A stretch of 64,000 nt of DNA from Motiliproteus sp047633175 (GTDB lineage Bacteria; Pseudomonadota; Gammaproteobacteria; Pseudomonadales; Balneatricaceae): NCBI GenBank assembly GCA_047633175.1, contig JBLIEQ010000015.1, positions 1 through 64,000 of the forward strand. The letters run 5' to 3'. The position numbers and the translations under genes are program-made. Positions within the stretch are counted from its first letter, which is position 1; each line of letters opens with the position of its first letter. The notes under the pieces were generated by a model. That model was not told where the DNA came from, did no database searches, and worked only from the letters and a program-made list of their open reading frames with translations. Shown one piece after another: positions 25,362-34,652 of the stretch.

Positions 25362-27956
25362 TTACGCATCGACAGTAGGGATCACCGTCGATGCCGCTTG
25401 GGTGTAGCTGGCGATCTCGTCAAAGTTGAGATAGCGGTAAACATCATCAGCCATGGTGTTGAGGTCCTTGGCATAGACCATGTATTCCTCAAAGGTCGGG
25501 ATGCGACCCAGTGTGGCCCCTACCGCTGCCAACTCGGCAGAGGAGAGGTACACATTGGCACCATCGCCCAGACGGTTGGGGAAGTTACGGGTAGAGGTCG
25601 AGATTACCGTGCTCTTGGCAGCAACCCGTGCCTGGTTGCCCATGCACAGTGAGCAGCCTGGCATTTCGGTACGTACGCCAGCGCGGCCATAGATACCGTA
25701 GTAACCCTCTTCAACCAGCTGGGCCGCGTCCATCTTCGTTGGCGGTGACATCCACAGCTTGGTCGGCAGTTGCCCTTCCACCTTATCTAGGATCTTACCG
25801 GCAGCACGGAAGTGGCCGATATTGGTCATGCAGGAGCCGATAAAGACTTCGTCGATCTGGGTGCCGGCGACCGCAGACAGGACCTTAACGTCGTCCGGAT
25901 CGTTAGGGCAAGCCAGCAGCGGCTCGGTGATGGTAGCCAGGTCGATCTCGATCACAGAAGCGTAATCGGCATCGGCATCGGCGCTCAGCAGTACCGGATT
26001 GGCCAGCCACTCTTGCATCGCGGCGACACGACGGCTGATGGTGCGTACATCTCCGTAACCCTGGGCAATCATCCACTTCAACATCACGATGTTGGAGTTC
26101 AGGTACTCACGGATAGGGGCTTCATCAAGTTTGACAGAGCAGGCCGCCGCGGAGCGCTCGGCCGCCGAGTCGGACAGCTCGAATGCCTGCTCGACTTTCA
26201 GGTTGGGCAGGCCCTCGATCTCGAGGATGCGACCAGAAAAAATGTTCTTCTTGCCGGCTTTGGCCACCGTCAGTTCACCGGTCTGGATCGCCGCATAAGG
26301 AATCGCATTCACCAGATCGCGCAGGGTGATGCCCGGTTGCATCTCGCCCTTGAAGCGAACCAGTACAGACTCAGGCATATCCAGCGGCATAACACCGGTC
26401 GCGGCAGCGAAGGCTACCAGGCCGGAGCCGGCAGGGAAGGAGATGCCGATCGGGAAGCGGGTGTGCGAATCGCCACCGGTGCCGACCGTATCAGGCAGCA
26501 GCATGCGGTTCAGCCAGGAGTGGATAATGCCGTCACCCGGACGCAGGGACACACCGCCGCGGTTCATGATGAAATCCGGCAGGGTGTGATGAGTGTTGAC
26601 GTCGACAGGCTTAGGGTAAGCGGCGGTGTGGCAGAATGACTGCATGGTCAGATCGGCAGAGAAGCCCAGGCAAGCCAGGTCTTTCAGCTCATCGCGCGTC
26701 ATAGGCCCGGTGGTATCCTGAGAACCCACGGTGGTCATCTTAGGCTCGCAGTAAGTGCCGGGACGGATGCCCTCGACGCCGCAAGCCTTGCCAACCATCT
26801 TCTGTGCCTGTGAGTAGCCTTTGCCGGTGTCGATGGGATCGACCGGAAGTGCGAACAGATCTGTGTCTCCCAGACCCAGTGCTTCACGCGCTCGGGTTGT
26901 GAGGCCACGCCCGATGATCAGCGGAATACGACCTCCGGCTTGGACTTCGTCGAACAGCACAGGCGTCTTCAGGGAGAACGTGCTGATGACTTCGCCAGCG
27001 GCATTCTTCACGACACCTTCATAGGGGTAAACGTCGATCACGTCGCCCATGTGCATTTTGTCAACGTCCATCTCGACCGGCAGGGCGCCTGCATCTTCCA
27101 TGGTGTTGAAGAAAATCGGCGCGATCTTGTTGCCGAAGCAGTAGCCGCCAGCACGCTTGTTGGGGATGTTGGGGATATCGTCGCCCATAAACCAGAGTAC
27201 CGAGTTGGCGGCAGACTTCCGTGAAGAGCCAGTACCGACGACATCGCCGACGTAGACCAGCTGGTGACCCTTAGTCTTCAGTTCTTCCAGCTGCTTGAGT
27301 GGGCCGACTTTGCCGGCGACGTCCGGAGTAATGCCGTCACGGGCGATCTTCAGCATGGCGTTGGCGTGGAGCGGCACATCAGGACGGGTAAAGGCATCGG
27401 GTGCCGGAGACAGGTCGTCGGTGTTGGTCTCACCAGTGACCTTAAACACGGTCAGGGTAATCTTTTCAGCCAGGCCTTTTTTAGAGGTAAACCAGTCAGC
27501 ATTAGCCCAGGAGGTCATGATCTGTTTGGCGTAGGCATTGCCAGCGTTCATCTTATCCTGCACATCGTGGAAGGCATCAAAGACCAGCAGGGTGCGCGAC
27601 AGTGCTTTCACGGCAGTCGGTGCCAGAGCCTCGTCGTCCAGCGCGTCCATCAGCGGGGCGATGTTGTAGCCGCCGAGCATGGTGCCCAGCAGTTCGACCG
27701 CTTTCACAGCGCTGACCAGTGGTGAGGTCGACTCACCCTTGGCGAGGGCGGCCAGAAAGCCGGCCTTAACATAGGCGGCCTGGTCTACACCGGCAGGGAT
27801 GCGATTTCCCAGCAGCTCCAGAAGGAAGGCTTCTTCACCAACAGGAGGGTTTTTGAGTAGATCTACCAGGGCTGCAGTTTGATCGGCGTCCAGTGGCTTG
27901 GCGGGAACACCGAGAGCAGCGCGTTCTTCGACATGTTTGCGGTAAGCTTCAAGCAC
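25362..27956 (-). CDS. acnB: Bifunctional aconitate hydratase B / 2-methylisocitrate dehydratase
   Basis: An 864-residue aconitase B, very similar along its length to the E. coli enzyme (865). It interconverts citrate and isocitrate in the TCA cycle and can act on 2-methylisocitrate. The N-terminal HEAT-like and swivel domains (VKVTGETNTDDLSPAPDA, VGDVVGTGSSRKSA) are followed by the catalytic domains. Iron-sulfur cysteines lie in IGSCMTNIGHF and PGCSLCMGNQARV. The start is GTG 27956 with GAGGGA 6 to 7 bases before it. A sigma-70 promoter and a 12-bp palindrome lie upstream. Confidence 0.97.
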   Translation of the reverse strand: MLEAYRKHVEERAALGVPAKPLDADQTAALVDLLKNPPVGEEAFLLELLGNRIPAGVDQAAYVKAGFLAALAKGESTSPLVSAVKAVELLGTMLGGYNIAPLMDALDDEALAPTAVKALSRTLLVFDAFHDVQDKMNAGNAYAKQIMTSWANADWFTSKKGLAEKITLTVFKVTGETNTDDLSPAPDAFTRPDVPLHANAMLKIARDGITPDVAGKVGPLKQLEELKTKGHQLVYVGDVVGTGSSRKSAANSVLWFMGDDIPNIPNKRAGGYCFGNKIAPIFFNTMEDAGALPVEMDVDKMHMGDVIDVYPYEGVVKNAAGEVISTFSLKTPVLFDEVQAGGRIPLIIGRGLTTRAREALGLGDTDLFALPVDPIDTGKGYSQAQKMVGKACGVEGIRPGTYCEPKMTTVGSQDTTGPMTRDELKDLACLGFSADLTMQSFCHTAAYPKPVDVNTHHTLPDFIMNRGGVSLRPGDGIIHSWLNRMLLPDTVGTGGDSHTRFPIGISFPAGSGLVAFAAATGVMPLDMPESVLVRFKGEMQPGITLRDLVNAIPYAAIQTGELTVAKAGKKNIFSGRILEIEGLPNLKVEQAFELSDSAAERSAAACSVKLDEAPIREYLNSNIVMLKWMIAQGYGDVRTISRRVAAMQEWLANPVLLSADADADYASVIEIDLATITEPLLACPNDPDDVKVLSAVAGTQIDEVFIGSCMTNIGHFRAAGKILDKVEGQLPTKLWMSPPTKMDAAQLVEEGYYGIYGRAGVRTEMPGCSLCMGNQARVAAKSTVISTSTRNFPNRLGDGANVYLSSAELAAVGATLGRIPTFEEYMVYAKDLNTMADDVYRYLNFDEIASYTQAASTVIPTVDA

Positions 27957-28047
27957 AATTAATCCCTCGTATCAACAGAGTCGGAACCTGTGCAGCTCCG
28001 AGATGGTCACTGTTGGTGTTTCAATCAGTTTCAAATTTCAGGGCGGG

Positions 28048-28076
28048 ATTATAGCGTAATCAACGGCCTAAGTTAA
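28048..28076 (-). promoter_or_regulatory. acnB promoter
   Basis: On the minus strand TTAACT (28076-28071) and TATAAT (28053-28048) are 17 bases apart, a good sigma-70 promoter. Transcription would start near 28041, giving a leader of about 85 bases before acnB. Confidence 0.7.
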
Positions 28077-28078
28077 GT

Positions 28079-28090
28079 ATTGTCGACAAT
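28079..28090. promoter_or_regulatory. Perfect 12-bp palindrome ATTGTCGACAAT
   Basis: This palindrome lies directly upstream of the acnB -35 box (centre near -44). TTGTCGACAA-type sites are typical of GntR-family regulators of central carbon and propionate metabolism. The regulator itself is not in the window, so this is an inferred operator. Confidence 0.55.
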
Positions 28091-28167
28091 TTGGAGGCTT
28101 ATACTTTGGCTGTGTACGAGGCCTTCTGATTGATTTATAAAAGAATTTGTTGGGCTTATAGCGAGAA

Positions 28168-28219
28168 TAGCGGTAGTTAATAGCGGTTCTTCATAGCGAT
28201 TATTAATAGTGGCTCTTAA
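28168..28219. repeat. Four degenerate 13-bp tandem repeats upstream of miaE
   Basis: TAGCGGTAGTTAA, TAGCGGTTCTTCA, TAGCGATTATTAA and TAGTGGCTCTTAA follow without gaps. They occupy the space between the divergent acnB and miaE promoters. Confidence 0.8.
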
Positions 28220-28308
28220 TAACGGGAGGGCCTCGACAGATAGCGTCGGGCATCGGAGAATGTGGTTCTTGATTGGACTTGGTTAATATTTTGAGTGGAC
28301 TACCTTTT

Positions 28309-28962
28309 ATGACAGCGCCAACGATAGCTATCCCCTTAGATCCCCCTTCGTCATCCACAGAGCGTCTGCTGGCGCCGATTCTAAGTTTTTTGCAGTGCGA
28401 AACGCCGGATGCCTGGCTTCGGGCCGCACTGTTGAATCAGGATCTGCTGCTGATCGATCATGCGAATTGCGAAAAAAAGGCCGCCAGCATGGCGATGAGT
28501 TTGATTCATAAATACCGTGAACGTACGGATCTGCTGGTGAAGATGGCCCGCCTGGCCCGGGAAGAGTTGCTGCACTTTACTCAGGTGCTAGCGATCATGA
28601 ATAAGCGTGGCATTCACTACGGGCATGTCACGGCTTCGCGGTACGGGGCGGGATTTCAACGCCATATTCGCACCTATGAACCGGCAGCCCTGGTGGATAA
28701 GCTGATTATAGGTGCTTATATAGAGGCGCGCTCCTGTGAGCGGTTTGCCAAGCTGGCTCCCTTTCTGGATGCTGAGTTGCAGAGTTTTTATCTGTCGTTG
28801 TTGAAATCCGAATCACGCCATTATCAAGATTATCTGGGGCTGGCTCAGGCGTATGCCGAGGAGGATATTGAGCCTCGGATCAGGTTGCTCGGCGAGGTCG
28901 AGGCTGAACTGATACGCTCGCCAGACCCTCAGGTTCGCTTTCATAGCGGTGTGCCTCACTAG
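28309..28962 (+). CDS. miaE: tRNA-(ms2io6A)-hydroxylase MiaE
   Basis: A 217-residue ferritin-like di-iron monooxygenase that hydroxylates 2-methylthio-N6-isopentenyladenosine at position 37 of tRNAs. Family motifs are LLIDHANCEKKAASMAMSL, REELLHFTQV, IEARSCERF and ESRHYQDYL, which supply the Glu and His iron ligands. ATG 28309 is preferred; an in-frame TTG twelve codons upstream lacks a well-spaced ribosome site. It is divergent from acnB and stands alone. Confidence 0.93.
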   Translation: MTAPTIAIPLDPPSSSTERLLAPILSFLQCETPDAWLRAALLNQDLLLIDHANCEKKAASMAMSLIHKYRERTDLLVKMARLAREELLHFTQVLAIMNKRGIHYGHVTASRYGAGFQRHIRTYEPAALVDKLIIGAYIEARSCERFAKLAPFLDAELQSFYLSLLKSESRHYQDYLGLAQAYAEEDIEPRIRLLGEVEAELIRSPDPQVRFHSGVPH

Positions 28963-29011
28963 CGCCGACATCACGTAATATCAACGACAGCTATGGATGG
29001 GTGGATAAAAA

Positions 29012-29614
29012 ATGAAACGGATAAAGAGCTTTCTACTGTTAACCCTACTGGGTGGGGTCGTTGTGGTGCTTCCGGCCGCGATCCTGGCGATGTTGCTCGG
29101 CTGGTTGTTTAGCCTTATCCGCAGTCTGATCTCGCCCTTGACGGCGCTGGTCAGTGCGCACACCGCGTATAGCGAGTGGCTGGCGGGGGTTGTAGTAATA
29201 ATGCTGATCATCGGCAACTGTTTCGTGATCGGGCTGCTTGTTAAGACCGGTCTGGGTGCGTTGGTGCGTACTAAACTGGACCGGGTCCTGGGCAAACTGG
29301 CGCCGGGCTATAGGGTCATTCGTGAGCTGGTTGATCAGTTTTTTGGAGACCAGCAGGCATCGCTGTTCAGTGGTGAGGTCGCGTTAGCGCGGATCTATGG
29401 TGCGGATATTCCGGTGACCGTGACTGCTATCGTCACGGCGAGGCATGATAACGGCTATTACACCCTGTTCGTCCCTACGGCGCCGGTACCGACCTCAGGA
29501 ATTACCTATCATCTGCCGCCAGAGTGCGTTGAACTCAAGTCTGATATCAGTGTGGAGGCCGCCATGCGAACCGTGATCTCCTGCGGTGCGGGTTCGCAGC
29601 TGTTGTTGAAATAA
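29012..29614 (+). CDS. DUF502 family membrane protein
   Basis: A 200-residue protein with two N-terminal membrane segments (about 8-32 and 50-80) and a C-terminal soluble domain, matching DUF502. Typical sequences are LLTLLGGVVVVLPAAILAMLLGWLF, PGYRVIRELVDQFFG and TLFVPTAPVPTSGITYHLP. The function of the family is not known. It follows miaE by 49 bases on the same strand. Confidence 0.85.
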   Translation: MKRIKSFLLLTLLGGVVVVLPAAILAMLLGWLFSLIRSLISPLTALVSAHTAYSEWLAGVVVIMLIIGNCFVIGLLVKTGLGALVRTKLDRVLGKLAPGYRVIRELVDQFFGDQQASLFSGEVALARIYGADIPVTVTAIVTARHDNGYYTLFVPTAPVPTSGITYHLPPECVELKSDISVEAAMRTVISCGAGSQLLLK

Positions 29615-29643
29615 GAGGTAATTAAGGGGGAGGAGGGCGTTGT

Positions 29644-30510
29644 TTAATAGATCGATGCGGCGCCCGGGTTGATGATGCACAGGACATCCAGCGCTTCGAG
29701 GTGGGTGTCGAGGGTAATCAGGCTCAGGTCTTTGGGGGTGAGTTCGAAGAGATCCAGCGCGATCGCATTCAGCTGATTCAGCTGCTGATCTGCGTCGTCG
29801 TCTTTCGTTTCAGGCTCTGTGCAGTTGGTGATCTGTAGCGCCAGATTCAGTAGCTGGCATTCGTGGCTATAGTCGCCGCAGGCCTGCGGATAGTGTTGAA
29901 ACTTAACGGGCATCCATAGCTGTGGAGGAAGACGCCAGTGTTCTAGCAGGGTCGCCCCAAGTTCCGCCGCGCTAAACCCCAGCCATTCCTGCTCCAGGGC
30001 TGCAAGCTTTGCATCACGGGCTTTAGAGGCTTGCAGTAACTCCTCGTATTCAGTGGGCATGTGAGTCATCAGAATCAGCCGGCCGACATCATGGAACAGG
30101 CCGGTTAAAAACTGTGCTTCGCCCTGGGTTCTCTGAGTAGCGCGGGCGAGTTTTTTGGCGATCAGGCCACAATAGACGCTGCGATGCCAGAAGCTGTTCA
30201 TATCGACCAGGTCGGTAGATATATTGCCAAACACATCGGCAGCCGACGAGGCTAAGATCAATGAACGCAGCTGGGTGGTGCCGATCAGGTTGAGTGCTTT
30301 GGAGACAGAGTCAATCTGCGAGGGGAAGCCATAAAAGGCACTGTTGACCAATTTTAGCAGCTGCGCCGAGAGCGCAGGATCGTGATTAATCACCGAGCCA
30401 ATGTCGTCGATGGAGGCGTTATCCGAGTCGATCAGTTTATTGACGCGAATCACGACGTCGGGCAGTGATAGCAGATGGTCGATGCCCTCGACCAGTTCTT
30501 TTGGGGTCAC
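29644..30510 (-). CDS. HDOD domain signalling protein
   Basis: A 288-residue protein with an HDOD domain (about 10-205), a relative of HD phosphohydrolases lacking full catalytic metal sites. DPALSAQLLKLVNSAFYGFPSQIDSVSKALNLIGTTQLRSLILA is the typical start, and FLTGLFHDVGRLIL the pseudo-HD region. Such proteins act in signalling, often with c-di-GMP or two-component systems. The start is GTG 30510. It is convergent with the DUF502 gene. Confidence 0.87.
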   Translation of the reverse strand: MTPKELVEGIDHLLSLPDVVIRVNKLIDSDNASIDDIGSVINHDPALSAQLLKLVNSAFYGFPSQIDSVSKALNLIGTTQLRSLILASSAADVFGNISTDLVDMNSFWHRSVYCGLIAKKLARATQRTQGEAQFLTGLFHDVGRLILMTHMPTEYEELLQASKARDAKLAALEQEWLGFSAAELGATLLEHWRLPPQLWMPVKFQHYPQACGDYSHECQLLNLALQITNCTEPETKDDDADQQLNQLNAIALDLFELTPKDLSLITLDTHLEALDVLCIINPGAASIY

Positions 30511-30616
30511 GTTTCACGCTCTCAATACGATGTTAACAGAGTTATATCACAGTATAGCTGCAGCGAGGGCCAAGTTTTGTATGGATGTAGACCGGGGGGG
30601 TGGGGTAGGCAGTGGG

Positions 30617-31351
30617 TTAGGCGTCCGGGGGTATGGGGAATGAGATCAGTTGGTGCTGGCCGTTGGCATGCCATTGCAGATACCAGCCAAGGTCCTCCCA
30701 GTCGCCGAGGACGATGCGCTGCTGCTGAGGATTTTCCGGCAGCTGATGAATATCGGGGCGGTGTGTGTGCCCGTGAATCAGCAAGTTGAGCCCCGCTGAT
30801 TGCAGCTGTCGATGCACCTCTGCTGAGGTTACATCCATGATCTGGGCCGGTTTGTAGTGCTTGGCCTCGGCGCTTTTACTCTTGATATCGTTGGCGATGC
30901 GGTTACGCAGTGCCAGAGGGATGCGGCGTAGCAGTCCCAGAATCATCGGGCTGCGGATAAACCGGCGGTAACGTTGATAGCCACTGTCATCCAGGCACAG
31001 GCTGTCGCCGTGCATAAGCAGTGCAGGAGTACCGTACAGATCAATCCTCGAGGGATCGTCCAGCAGAATAGCGCCTGCCTGGCGACAAAAATCTTGCCCG
31101 ATCAGGAAATCGCGATTGCCGTGCATCAGATAGACGGCGGTGCCCTGAGCGCTGAGCGTGTTAAGCCGAGCAGCGACCTCCCGGTGGAGAGAGGATTGCG
31201 CATCATCACCCAGCCAGACGTTAAAAAAATCGCCTAAAATATACAGAGCATCCGCCTGAGAGGCGTGTCGATTCAGAAAATCGTAAAACGCCCGCGTAAT
31301 CTGCGGGCGCTCGCTCTGCAGGTGCAGATCAGAGATGAACAGGGTGCTCAT
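30617..31351 (-). CDS. lpxH: UDP-2,3-diacylglucosamine diphosphatase LpxH
   Basis: A 244-residue calcineurin-like phosphoesterase that makes lipid X in lipid A synthesis, at the inner membrane surface. Metal-binding motifs are SDLHL, LGDFFNVWLGDD, GNRDF, HGDSLC and HGHTHRP. It begins 11 bases after ppiB on the same strand, an arrangement common in gammaproteobacteria. Confidence 0.95.
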   Translation of the reverse strand: MSTLFISDLHLQSERPQITRAFYDFLNRHASQADALYILGDFFNVWLGDDAQSSLHREVAARLNTLSAQGTAVYLMHGNRDFLIGQDFCRQAGAILLDDPSRIDLYGTPALLMHGDSLCLDDSGYQRYRRFIRSPMILGLLRRIPLALRNRIANDIKSKSAEAKHYKPAQIMDVTSAEVHRQLQSAGLNLLIHGHTHRPDIHQLPENPQQQRIVLGDWEDLGWYLQWHANGQHQLISFPIPPDA

Positions 31352-31362
31352 GCTTAAGCTAG

Positions 31363-31857
31363 TTACTCGCCAATGCTTGCGGAGGTGATGACCACATCTT
31401 CGGCAGGAACGTCCTGATGGCCAGCGCGACTGGTGGTTTTAGTCGCCTTGATCTGATTAACCACCTCCATACCTTCAACTACTTTACCGAAGACGGCATA
31501 GCCCCAGCCTTCGCTGGTCTTGGCGCGATGATCCAGAAAGGCGTTGTCTGCCAGGTTGATAAAGAACTGTGATGAGGCGCTGTGCGGATCCATGGTGCGG
31601 GCCATGGCCAGGCTGCCGATCACGTTGGTCAGTCCGCTGTCAGCTTCGTTGTCAATCGGGGCCTGAGTGTCTTTTTGTTGCATGCCGGGTTCAAATCCAC
31701 CGCCCTGAACCATAAAGCCGTCGATAACACGGTGGAAGATGGTGCCGTCGTAGAAGCCGCTGCGAACATACTCTTTGAAGTTGGCGCAGGTCTTAGGGGC
31801 TTTTTCTGTATCGAGTTCGATCGATATGTCGCCAAAATTGGTATGCAGGGTAATCAT
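31363..31857 (-). CDS. ppiB: Peptidyl-prolyl cis-trans isomerase B (cyclophilin), cytosolic
   Basis: A 164-residue cyclophilin without signal peptide. Core motifs are FHRVIDGFMVQGGGFEPG, SASSQFFINLADN and WGYAVFGKVVEGMEVV. It speeds proline isomerisation in the cytoplasm. Upstream of lpxH in the same direction. A close periplasmic paralogue, ppiA, is encoded 164 bases upstream. Confidence 0.95.
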   Translation of the reverse strand: MITLHTNFGDISIELDTEKAPKTCANFKEYVRSGFYDGTIFHRVIDGFMVQGGGFEPGMQQKDTQAPIDNEADSGLTNVIGSLAMARTMDPHSASSQFFINLADNAFLDHRAKTSEGWGYAVFGKVVEGMEVVNQIKATKTTSRAGHQDVPAEDVVITSASIGE

Positions 31858-31893
31858 GGGTAACTCCTGGGGATTGGGTTGTTTGTCTAAAGA

Positions 31894-31929
31894 GTTGTCT
31901 GAATAGTTGTCTGAATAGTTGTCTGAATC
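31894..31929. repeat. Three 12-bp tandem repeats upstream of ppiB
   Basis: GTTGTCTGAATA, GTTGTCTGAATA and GTTGTCTGAATC lie in tandem between ppiB and ppiA, about 37 bases before the ppiB start. Confidence 0.9.
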
Positions 31930-32021
31930 AGAACCGCACGCGGTCTACTGTTTGTAGGCCGCGATTATATGCCAGCCACTGCGTAGCCGTCGAATCGATG
32001 CGGTGGTTTTCGACAGAATTA

Positions 32022-32606
32022 TCAGGGCAGGACGATCGCCTTAACGATCACGATGGGCTCGACCGGGACGTCGCGGTGGTTGTTTTTGGTGGTCGTCGAG
32101 ACATGCTTGATCTTATTGACCAGTGCCATCCCCTCGACAACTTCACCGAATACCGCGTATCCCCAGTTGCCTGGCGTGTAATCAAGACTGCTGTTGTTGT
32201 TGACGTTGATAAAGAACTGCGCCGTTGCGCTGTGTGGCGCACTGGTGCGGGCCATGGCAATCGTCCCGGTGCGGTTGTTGAGGCCGTTGTCAGACTCGTT
32301 GCGGATGGGCGCCTGGGTCTCCTTGCGCGTCATGTCCGTACTCATGCCGCCTCCCTGGATCATAAAGCCGTTGATAACACGGTGGAACAGGGTGTCGTCG
32401 TAAAAGCCGCTGTTGACGTAACTGATAAAATTGGCCGCCGACAGCGGGGCGTTGTCAGTATCGAGTCGGATGATAATAGCGCCCAGGTTGGTTTCGAGCT
32501 TGACCTGGGTGGGTGCCGCGGCCTCGGTGGTGGTGGTTTCGGGGGCAGTCGCGGCCAGCAGGGGTGTGCTGAGGCACAGGATCAGACAGCAGAGTAATTT
32601 AGTCAC
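32022..32606 (-). CDS. ppiA: Peptidyl-prolyl cis-trans isomerase A (cyclophilin), periplasmic
   Basis: A 194-residue cyclophilin with a signal peptide (residues 1-18, LLCCLILCLSTPLLA, cleavage ALA-type near 18) and a short Thr/Ala-rich linker. FHRVINGFMIQGGG, SATAQFFINVNNNSSLDY and WGYAVFGEVVEGMALV mark the catalytic domain. It works on proteins in the periplasm. Same direction as ppiB but separated by 164 bases including the tandem repeats. Confidence 0.93.
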   Translation of the reverse strand: MTKLLCCLILCLSTPLLAATAPETTTTEAAAPTQVKLETNLGAIIIRLDTDNAPLSAANFISYVNSGFYDDTLFHRVINGFMIQGGGMSTDMTRKETQAPIRNESDNGLNNRTGTIAMARTSAPHSATAQFFINVNNNSSLDYTPGNWGYAVFGEVVEGMALVNKIKHVSTTTKNNHRDVPVEPIVIVKAIVLP

Positions 32607-32866
32607 AGGGCTCTTCCAGAATTCGATAGCAGGGCCGTCTATTTGATGCTAAGTGTCAGGTGGCTGTCAAATACCGGTGATCCGGTGCTTTATCTATAAA
32701 GTAGAGTGAGCCAGGCCTTAGTAGAGGTCGAGGTTTAGGTAAATATTGGCGAATACTGAGCTGCTGCTCCCTTGTTGGCCTGAGGGAGGGTATGATTACC
32801 CATTTTGTCTGGTATGCACTCGTGCAGGCCTGTCCTATTCGAGTGTGGATCCAGTTAGAAGGCGCT

Positions 32867-34567
32867 ATGAGCAATCAAGAAACTCCCTCCCCGGTATCAA
32901 ATTTCATCGCTCAGATTATCGATGAAGATTTAAAAAAAGGTAATATCAACAAAGTCGTGACCCGCTTCCCACCGGAGCCTAACGGCTTTCTGCATATAGG
33001 GCATGCCAAGGCGATCTGCGTTAATTTCGGCCTGGCCGAGCAGTTTGGCGGCAGCTGTAATCTGCGCTTTGATGATACCAACCCCTCCAAAGAGGAGCAG
33101 GCCTATGTCGATGCGATCAAGGCCGATGTGCTCTGGCTGGGGTTTGAGTGGTGCGGACCGGTGCGCTATGCCTCGGACTATTTCGAGCAGTTCTACGCCT
33201 GGGCGCAGCATCTGATCCGTACCGGCAAGGCCTATGTCTGTGACCTGTCGGCCGCGCAGGCCAGCGAATACCGCGGCTGGGCAACCACGCCGGGCAAGGC
33301 GAGCCCGTTTCGGGAGCGTTCGGTCGAGGAGAACCTCGATCTGCTGGAACGGATGAAGGACGGCGAGTTCGATGAGGGTTCGCGGGCATTACGGGCCAAG
33401 ATCGATATGGCCTCGCCCAATATGAATCTGCGTGATCCTATGCTGTATCGGATTCGTAAACAGCATCACCATCAGACCGGCGACAAGTGGAGTATCTACC
33501 CGACCTATGATTTTGCCCACGGTCAGGAGGATGCGATCGAAGGCGTGACGCATTCGATCTGTACCCTGGAGTTTGCCGATCATAAACCGTTGTACGACTG
33601 GTTTCTGGAGCAGTTACCGGTCCCCAGTAAGCCTGCTCAGTACGAGTTTGGCCGCCTTAACCTCAGTTACACCCTGACCAGCAAGCGCAAGCTCAAGCAG
33701 TTGGTGGACGAAGAGGTGGTCTCGGGTTGGGACGATCCGCGCATGCCGACCCTCTCGGGTCTGCGCCGCCGGGGTTATAGCGCACAGGCGGTGCGTAACT
33801 TCTGCAACTCGCTGGCGGTGGCCAAGACCGATGGTGTCGTGGATGTGGCGCAGTTCGAGTTCTTCGTCCGCGAAGATCTGAATCTGAGCGCCCCCCGGGC
33901 GATGTGTGTGCTGGACCCGGTCAGGGTGACGGTGACTAACTTTGCAGAACATATCGAAGGCGCCGTCGAGGTGCTCAGGGCGCCGGCACACCCGAATGTC
34001 GATCTGGGCGAGCGCGAGTTACCCTTTACTGCCGAACTCTATATAGATTGCGCCGACTTTACTGAAGACAGCAGCCTGTCGCGCAAGAAATTCAAGCGTC
34101 TGGTCCTGGGCGACTACGTCCGCTTGCGTGCGGCCTACGTGATCAAGGCTGACGAAGTCATTAAAGACGCAGCAGGTGAGATCGTCGAGATAAAAGCAAG
34201 TCTGGTGCCGGGCACTGTGGGTGAGAATCCACCCGAGGGGATGAAGCCGCGAGGCGTGATTCACTGGGTGTCTGCCACCGAGGGTAAGCAGGCCTGTGTC
34301 CGGGTTTACGACCGGCTGTTCACGCATCCCGCGCCAGAATCTGCCGATGAGAGCGGTGAGAGTAATTTTCTGCAACACGTTAATCCCCAGTCGGTTCGCG
34401 TACTGGAGGGCTGCTGGATCGAGCCCGGGTTAGCGCAGGCCGTGCCCGAGGCGAACTTCCAGTTTGAGCGGGAAGGCTATTTTGTCGCCGATCGCTATGA
34501 TCACAGTGTCGAACGCCCGGTCTTTAATATGACCATCGGTCTGCGCGACTCCTGGGCCGGTAAGTAG
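32867..34567 (+). CDS. glnS: Glutaminyl-tRNA synthetase
   Basis: A 566-residue class I synthetase that charges tRNA-Gln. The HIGH motif lies in FPPEPNGFLHIGHAKA and the KMSKS equivalent in LTSKRKL; the two C-terminal anticodon-binding beta barrels follow after about residue 345. AGAAGG precedes ATG 32867. Cysteinyl-tRNA synthetase is encoded downstream on the same strand (85-base gap). A 16-bp duplication starts just before and covers the stop codon. Confidence 0.97.
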   Translation: MSNQETPSPVSNFIAQIIDEDLKKGNINKVVTRFPPEPNGFLHIGHAKAICVNFGLAEQFGGSCNLRFDDTNPSKEEQAYVDAIKADVLWLGFEWCGPVRYASDYFEQFYAWAQHLIRTGKAYVCDLSAAQASEYRGWATTPGKASPFRERSVEENLDLLERMKDGEFDEGSRALRAKIDMASPNMNLRDPMLYRIRKQHHHQTGDKWSIYPTYDFAHGQEDAIEGVTHSICTLEFADHKPLYDWFLEQLPVPSKPAQYEFGRLNLSYTLTSKRKLKQLVDEEVVSGWDDPRMPTLSGLRRRGYSAQAVRNFCNSLAVAKTDGVVDVAQFEFFVREDLNLSAPRAMCVLDPVRVTVTNFAEHIEGAVEVLRAPAHPNVDLGERELPFTAELYIDCADFTEDSSLSRKKFKRLVLGDYVRLRAAYVIKADEVIKDAAGEIVEIKASLVPGTVGENPPEGMKPRGVIHWVSATEGKQACVRVYDRLFTHPAPESADESGESNFLQHVNPQSVRVLEGCWIEPGLAQAVPEANFQFEREGYFVADRYDHSVERPVFNMTIGLRDSWAGK

Positions 34568-34634
34568 GTGGGCCGGTAAGTAAATGGGTCAATAGCTAGG
34601 CGACTGAGCTAACCGAAGCAATAACCGCAGCAAT
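34554..34634. repeat. Short tandem duplications between glnS and cysS
   Basis: GGGCCGGTAAGTAGGT (34554-34569, including the glnS stop) is repeated as GGGCCGGTAAGTAAAT (34570-34585). Farther on, AACCGAAGCAAT (34611-34622) is repeated as AACCGCAGCAAT (34623-34634). Confidence 0.88.
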
Positions 34635-34652
34635 AACGGAATCTATAGCAGT

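Noticed and set aside
25812..26639. 275-codon open frame opposite acnB
   Set aside because: Shadow of acnB codon structure; acnB matches its family over the full length.
31998..32597. 199-codon open frame opposite ppiA
   Set aside because: Antisense to a cyclophilin gene with clear motifs and signal peptide.
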